Below are positions 59,559 through 64,000 of a DNA stretch of 64,000 nucleotides, one piece after another; the stretch's first letter is position 1, and every line of letters starts with the position of its first letter. A program made the position numbers and the translations under genes. Below the pieces are notes generated by a model. The model was not told the DNA's origin. It did not search any database and saw only the letters and a program-made list of their open reading frames with translations. Origin of the DNA: Phytophthora colocasiae (lineage: Eukaryota; Oomycota; Peronosporomycetes; Peronosporales; Peronosporaceae); contig JAGKQI010000090.1 in assembly GCA_018806915.1 (NCBI GenBank), positions 124,001 to 188,000 on the forward strand, in the 5' to 3' direction.

Positions 59559-62422
59559 ATGGTGAAGCCACGTGGCAAAATTCTCCGGAACAGCGAGGTT
59601 ACAGCGCGTGACCTCTCATTCAAGTCGGTTTGGCAGGAGTTGCGTGGGCAAGGCTGGACGCGTAAGCCGCCATCGCGACGAGGCTTAGATGATCGCTACT
59701 TTTACATCCGGCCTAACGAAAACACGAGCGGCACGGAGGGCGTGCACTTCTTTCGCGGCGAAGATGATTTGCTTGAGTACTACGCAAACAGTACGTCGCT
59801 GTACGGAGATGCGTTTGTAGTATTGAAATAACGTTCTTGTTCTCTGTGTTTGTAGTTCTGAGAAGCGCTAGCACTACGCCAGTTTCAACTGTTCAGCGCA
59901 CGGACGCCACACTTCAATCTCCGTATACACCTCTACAGTCGCCACGGCAACTTACTCCAGTCCATCCATCCGGGCGCAGTTCAACCAGGCGCTCACTGAT
60001 TCAGACGCCCAGCCCGGTTGCAACAACACCCCCACGCCAGCTACGCGCTTCGCAGGAGGAACTCATTGCAACATCTCCCCACGTCCACGAGCTTGCTGAA
60101 TCGGAAGACGACGAACCTTACTCCGTGCCGAGTCCAAGCACAGCTTCTGTCATCGACGTGGAGTCGGTTGAGTCGTTCGAGTAGTCCGAAGTCGGTAAGC
60201 TGTCTGCTATGCTGCATCATATTCTGCATCATATACTGAATACCCACTGCATTTAAAGCTGAATATTGTGCTGAATCTAATGATGCATATGTCCCTGTGC
60301 TTTTTGAAGGTGGTGATGAGGACGAAGAAGCAGAGGTGACAGCGCTAGGGAATGAGCTGCTAGCAGACAAGGACGATAGCTTGAACACTGTTGAGCTGGG
60401 TGACGAGGCGCGGCAGTTCGGCATGATCGATTCTGGGGACGAGGCTGAAAAAGACGACGTCGAAGAAGGCGAATACGAGTCCGATGTGGATGTGGAACAT
60501 TATTGCGCTTCGGAAGATGATCGCGACGACCCCGAAGAGACGGAGACGGAGATCGCTGCAGAAGTGCTGTTTGCAGAAAACTTTCTGCAAAGCTTTGGAG
60601 GCGAGGATGAAGTGATGGCGGGTAACTTGAAGAACGCTGTACTGCGCGGTATGACAACAAGTGGGTGGGAGGACGTTATGGAACCCGACATTGGGGTGAC
60701 TATCACGACGCCGTACGAACCTCTCAAGAGTACCGATGCATATCCTGGCCTACGCCAAGGTTATTCCGGACCAACAGCTGAGGCGCTTCAGCACGGCGAT
60801 TCCCCAGTTGCGCTGTTCTTCTTCTTCATGCCAGTTGTGATGTGGCAGCATATCGCCGCCTGTTCGAACGAGTACCACCGCGAGATGCTTCCTCTGCGAG
60901 TGGACGAAGCTTTTTGTCGCTACAAAAAGAGACGACAGCGGAATAAGAACCTGCCCAGAAAGACCCGTCGTGACATCCAGCATGATATGGAGGTGATGAA
61001 GCCGATCATGCCCCACGAGCTGTGCCGGTTTATTGGTTTGCTGGTGGCGAGGACAATTGCGCCTAACCGGGAGAAGCTTTCGAACCACTGGAAAACTGTT
61101 GACGTTGGAGCCATTTCGCGTGGATGCTTTGGCTCAGTGCTTTCACGTAACCGGTTCATGGAGGTTTCTAGAAACCTACACTTCAATCCAAACAGTGATG
61201 AACGGGCTTCTACAGATCGCGCGTGGAAGATTCGCAAAGTGGTGGAGGTGCTGCAGCGCACATTTGTTCGGGGATATGTGGCGCCATCGCACTTGGCGTT
61301 TGACGAAGCAGTTCTGCCAAGCCGGTCGTCGTTCAACAAGATGCGAGTCTACATGAAGGATAAACCCCACAAGTGGGGCACAAAGCTCTTCATGCTGTGC
61401 AGCGCAGTAACCGCGTACTGCATTCGGTGAGTTTTTTTTTTTTGGACTTTTGAGATACTTATGCTGTACGATGCAGTTTATTAACGGAGTTTGGATTGAT
61501 CTTATGATGAATATCGACAGGTTTGAAGTGTACTACGAGAAGAAGCAACATGAAAGTGACGCCCACAAACCAGACATGAAGTCGGGCCCTGCTGCAGTCG
61601 TGCGAAACCTGATGGAAGTGTTTGGTCCTGAAGCAAGGAAACACGGAATGCGGCTCGTCGTCATTGATCGTTTCTATACATCCGTGGCTTTGGCCATTCA
61701 GCTGCTGCTCATGGGCTTCTACTGCGTCGGTACAATTATGACAAATCGCCTCGGCTACTGCAAGGAAGTGATAGAAAAGAAGAAGACCCGGCCGAAGACT
61801 ATTCCGCGTGGTTCCTTCAAAGTAGCTCAGTCAAAGCTTGTACCTGAAATGAAAGCTATAAGTTGGTGGGACTCTCGACCCGTGCATTTCTTGTGCAGCA
61901 TGTCAAGTATATGATCAAGCTGCACCTCCAACTGACCCAACTCCAAGCCACAGACTTGTACGAAGAGAACTCGTTCGGGACCCAGAGAACTCCTGCCCAG
62001 TTGCATATACACCTATCCCGCAACATGCTGGTGACCAGTCCAGCCCACATACAGCGAGGCAGGTGGACGAGTGGCGAAACAAGGACACGCAGGCGAAGCG
62101 TCGACAACGAGCGTGCAAGGTTTGCTCAGCTCTTCGCACCGGTGAGCAGCGGGCATCTACAACGACCTACTTCTGCAAGGACTGCAACAACGTTGGGCCG
62201 ATAGTCCTGTGTATGCGCTCTAGGCGCGCCGTTCGCGGTGTGGCCATGACATGCTGGGACATCTGGCACAAGGAGTGGGTGAACGGTACACTGATCCCTG
62301 TGGAGAAAGCGAGGCCCATAAGAATGCGCCGCAGAGCTGATGGGACTTTACCGGGCACGCCATCCACACCAGGCACACCAGCTTCGACTGCTTCAAGCAA
62401 GAGACGTCGGACGAACACCTAA
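59559..62422 (+). pseudogene. piggyBac transposase, multi-exon, C-terminal region damaged
   Basis: The start is MVKPRGKILRNSEV (59559). The first intron is GTACGT..TTGTAG (about 59789-59852). A Ser/Pro-rich segment ends at VESVESFE with a TAG at 60182, so a second intron near there is likely (AAG before GGDEDEEAEV at about 60310). The DDE_Tnp_1_7 core runs from GLRQGYSGPTAEAL. A 92-bp intron, GTGAGT..CGACAG (61429-61520), joins AYCIR to FEVYYEKK. Catalytic Asp residues: LAFDEAVLPSRSSF, RLVVIDRFYTSVAL and SWWDSRPVHFL. After that the frame stops (61914), and the usual DYQTWMG-type region is missing. The C-terminal Cys-rich zinc domain (CKVCSALRTGEQ, YFCKDCNNVGPIVLC, CWDIWHKEW) is in another frame. 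Confidence 0.78.
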
Positions 62423-62982
62423 GCGTTAAGCTGCATTTAAAGCTGCCGGTAACATGAATATATGCTGCATGGATTGGCTAATATTGATCGCTTGATGTGC
62501 CACGCAATGCGTGCTGCTCCCAAGTGTATCCTGACCGTCCTGTCTTGGCGCTAATCTTTGCGTTTACTTCGCTTACATCACCAGCTGTTCCCGCTTCACT
62601 TGGATCTAGTAATACCCCGTAGATGGTGCAGTAACGCATCATTTGCTCACTTTATCAACACCAGGTCCATGGGGGTGACACCCCTTCTTTTGTAGACGGA
62701 TTGTGAATGGGGAAGTTTTGATTTCTGAAATTTTGAAAATGATAGCAGGTGTCTCCAGTTTCTGTTCCAGTGGTGTCCCGTCCATTTCTGCGTTAAGATG
62801 CAATATGCAGTCTTCACTTGCCTGTTTGGTTGCCAATATGCAGGTTAGATGCATCTTTATCACGACTTTGACCTTCGCCTGCCTATAATCTGCTCTGTCC
62901 CGTCTAAAAGTATACAAACATCAAGTCTAATTTTGCTGCATATGCAGTTTAAATGTTCCAGCCGAATCCGGGTCTGGAGGGG
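62423..62982. other. piggyBac 3' non-coding end
   Basis: These 560 bases lie between the transposase stop and the right TTAA. They hold the subterminal inverted motif near 62910-62935 and the palindrome at about 62938-62952. No gene is seen. Confidence 0.5.
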
Positions 62983-63776
62983 TTAATGCAGCTAATTCAA
63001 AAACACGGTTCATAATTTGTCTCTAATACAAACTTCATTTGTCTGTCAAATTTCACAATGAAAGTTGACAATAGCAAAAACCGGAGCTCTCCTTGAGGAG
63101 AGCCACCACGGCTTTCCACAAGATCACGTTCCCTTTCAGTCTAAAGCAGACAAGCGAGGCGTGGTGGAATCTGACGAACTTAAACCAGTGGGTCCAAGAT
63201 GGCGATGGCTACGCCGATCTGGCGGATCCCAATGACGCGGTGATTCTTCGAGTTCGCGTGGTTCGTACTCTGCCCAGTGGAATGACAGTATCCAGCCTGC
63301 AAAGATACATTCTTCACCGGTTTGTAGAGGAGAATCTCTCAGTTTTCCTGTGGAGGACATATTCAGAGGGCGAAGGAGAATTTGCTGGAATTCATGTCGA
63401 AGAAACAGGGTGGGCAAGACTTCAGCCATCGACGGATGGAGAATCAACGGACGTTGCTGTGTGTGTCCACCAGACTCCAATGAGCACACTAAACAGGTCC
63501 GGGAGTCAAGTCGAAACGTTCTTCGACGTGATGCAGAGCTTGCAGATGGAAAGCGCGCAACTGGTCACGAGCTTATTGTCCAGAAAACTTCTACTGGAGT
63601 CACTAGAAACGATTGATCTTGCAGTTTAACCGTGTGAAGGTGACCAAATAAACATGATCATTGCGTCTACGACACAGAGAGTGACCACATGTTGGCTGGG
63701 TATAAGCTGCGGATAGGCGGATGCTATTCTGGCTTTGTAAACGATTGGCACTACTCATTCTCCCTCGGCAGCCCGA

Positions 63777-64000
63777 ATGGAACCCTCAGACATCGCGTTT
63801 CTATCGGAAGTATCGGCATTTCTAGACACTAATAATCTATGTTTGACGGACTAGAACGCCGTGTCAACAAAAGCGAATATGCAAGCTACTCGTCAGGCGC
63901 TCCGGAAGAAACGGTACGAGCTGCGGTTGAAGAATGAGCGAGAAGCTCTTCAGAGACTAAAAGTGGAGCTCACCTCACGTCTGACACGGCTGCAGTGCGA
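63777..64000 (+). pseudogene. M96-like gene, 5' part, with an early TAG; cut by the window end
   Basis: The start is MEPSDIAFLSEVSAFLDTNN, typical of the family. At codon 26 there is a TAG (63852-63854), after which the same frame continues through the basic coiled coil (LRKKRYELRLKNEREALQRL) to the window end. An internal Met at codon 35 (MQATRQALRKK) could start a shorter product that keeps the coiled coil. The rest lies outside the window. Confidence 0.6.

Larger units (their letters stand above)
59218..62982 (+). mobile_element. piggyBac DNA transposon nested in the Merlin transposase gene
   Basis: TTAA lies on both sides (59214-59217 and 62983-62986), and the ends read TTAACCC in both orientations, as usual for piggyBac. 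Subterminal inverted motifs follow: TTAGACTTGAAGTTTGTAT on the left and the complement of TTAGACTTGATGTTTGTAT on the right, plus a palindrome on each side (AGCTGAATATATTCAGCT on the left; ACTGCATATGCAGT on the right). Inside is a multi-exon piggyBac transposase gene with a broken C-terminal half. Confidence 0.85.
57799..63104 (+). mobile_element. Merlin (IS1595/ISXO2-like) DNA transposon carrying a piggyBac insertion
   Basis: Inverted repeats of about 67 bp start GGCTCTCCTCAAGGAGAGC on the left and end with the complement at 63104; each contains its own small palindrome (CTCTCCTCAAGGAGAG). Without the piggyBac element it is about 1.54 kb with one three-exon transposase gene. The flanks AACACTTC and ACCACGGC match at five of eight positions, so an 8-bp TSD is possible but not convincing. 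Confidence 0.82.
54724..63629 (+). pseudogene. M96-like gene interrupted by three transposons, otherwise open
   Basis: Host pieces: 54724-55176 (MDEVTEELAFLDEMVSFL; RKKKYERRLKNERATLRSL), 57520-57798 (DEQATYLATLRALLPKY to DGLQRYKHF) and 63105-63629 (TTAFHKITFPFSLKQTSE, FLWRTYSEGEGEFAG, HVEETGW to DLAV). Joined at the LTR-element TSD CTATT and the Merlin borders, the frame is continuous for about 418 codons with no other lesion. The insertions are an LTR element (55177-57514) and a Merlin transposon (57799-63104) that carries a piggyBac element. The present product would stop at once in the LTR (LEAAIC). Confidence 0.82.

Noticed and set aside
57799..63104. A single two-transposase element
   Set aside because: TTAA duplication and TTAACCC ends show that the piggyBac element is a separate insertion in the Merlin gene, whose original C-terminus resumes after the second TTAA.
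1..64000. RXLR, CRN or other secreted effector genes
   Set aside because: I looked for signal peptides followed by RXLR-EER or LFLAK and found none. The leishmanolysins are the only secreted-type genes.
1..64000. CRISPR arrays, bacterial operons or integrated virus
   Set aside because: There are no regularly spaced short repeats and no bacterial gene layout. The retroelements lack an envelope-like gene.

Overview
This window is nuclear DNA of a eukaryote, most likely an oomycete (Peronosporales, probably Phytophthora). The reasons are a large tandem family resembling the Phytophthora 'M96 mating-specific protein' family, oomycete-type transposons, very short introns (56 to about 90 bp, GT..AG), compact intergenic spaces and GP63-like leishmanolysins. 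No genome was searched, so the species is not claimed.

The backbone is a cluster of about 18 M96-like genes and fragments on both strands, found at 1-491, 686-1846, 5671-6858, 7301-28833 (split), 29083-30308, 30419-32288 (split), 32393-33085, 33134-34366, 34438-35652, 35861-37168, 37235-37985, 41310-42602, 42640-42904, 46847-47430, 47469-48734, 53768-54316, 54724-63629 (split) and 63777-64000. A full-length member has about 400-430 residues: an acidic N-terminus, a bZIP-like basic/coiled-coil segment, and a C-terminal START-like half ending in a WR...EGE..G.H.DETGW signature. Six members look intact. The rest carry nonsense codons, frameshifts, deletions or transposons. The only other host genes recognised are a Mediator subunit 10 gene (38172-38891, minus) and two tandem leishmanolysin (M8 peptidase) copies (49086-51593 and 51749-53723), both disabled at least once.

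The rest is mobile DNA, and most element borders can be set to the base from target-site duplications (TSDs). In order: a Tc1/mariner-like element (2056-5385) with a SINE (2078-2508) inside its left inverted repeat and a pogo-like element (3393-5230) inside it; a Copia retrotransposon (7527-14212) and a 13.6-kb chromodomain Ty3/Gypsy retrotransposon (14595-28230), both inside one M96 gene; a Merlin/IS1595-derived MITE (31105-31627) inside another M96 gene; a PIF/Harbinger element (39022-41286) between the divergent MED10 and M96 genes; two inverted copies of a DDE_4 transposon (42904-46402); and one M96 gene (54724-63629) hit by a short LTR element (55177-57514) and by a Merlin transposon (57799-63104) that itself carries a piggyBac element (59218-62982).

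The most unusual features are in the Gypsy element. It has a spliced antisense coiled-coil gene starting in or beside its 3' LTR, a textbook-looking -1 frameshift cassette at the gag stop, two RNase H domains with the first degenerate, extreme GATC density, and a primer-binding site matching a long stretch of tRNA. Also notable is that two interrupted M96 genes (30419-32288 and 54724-63629) keep one uninterrupted reading frame when the insertions are mentally removed, so the hits are recent.
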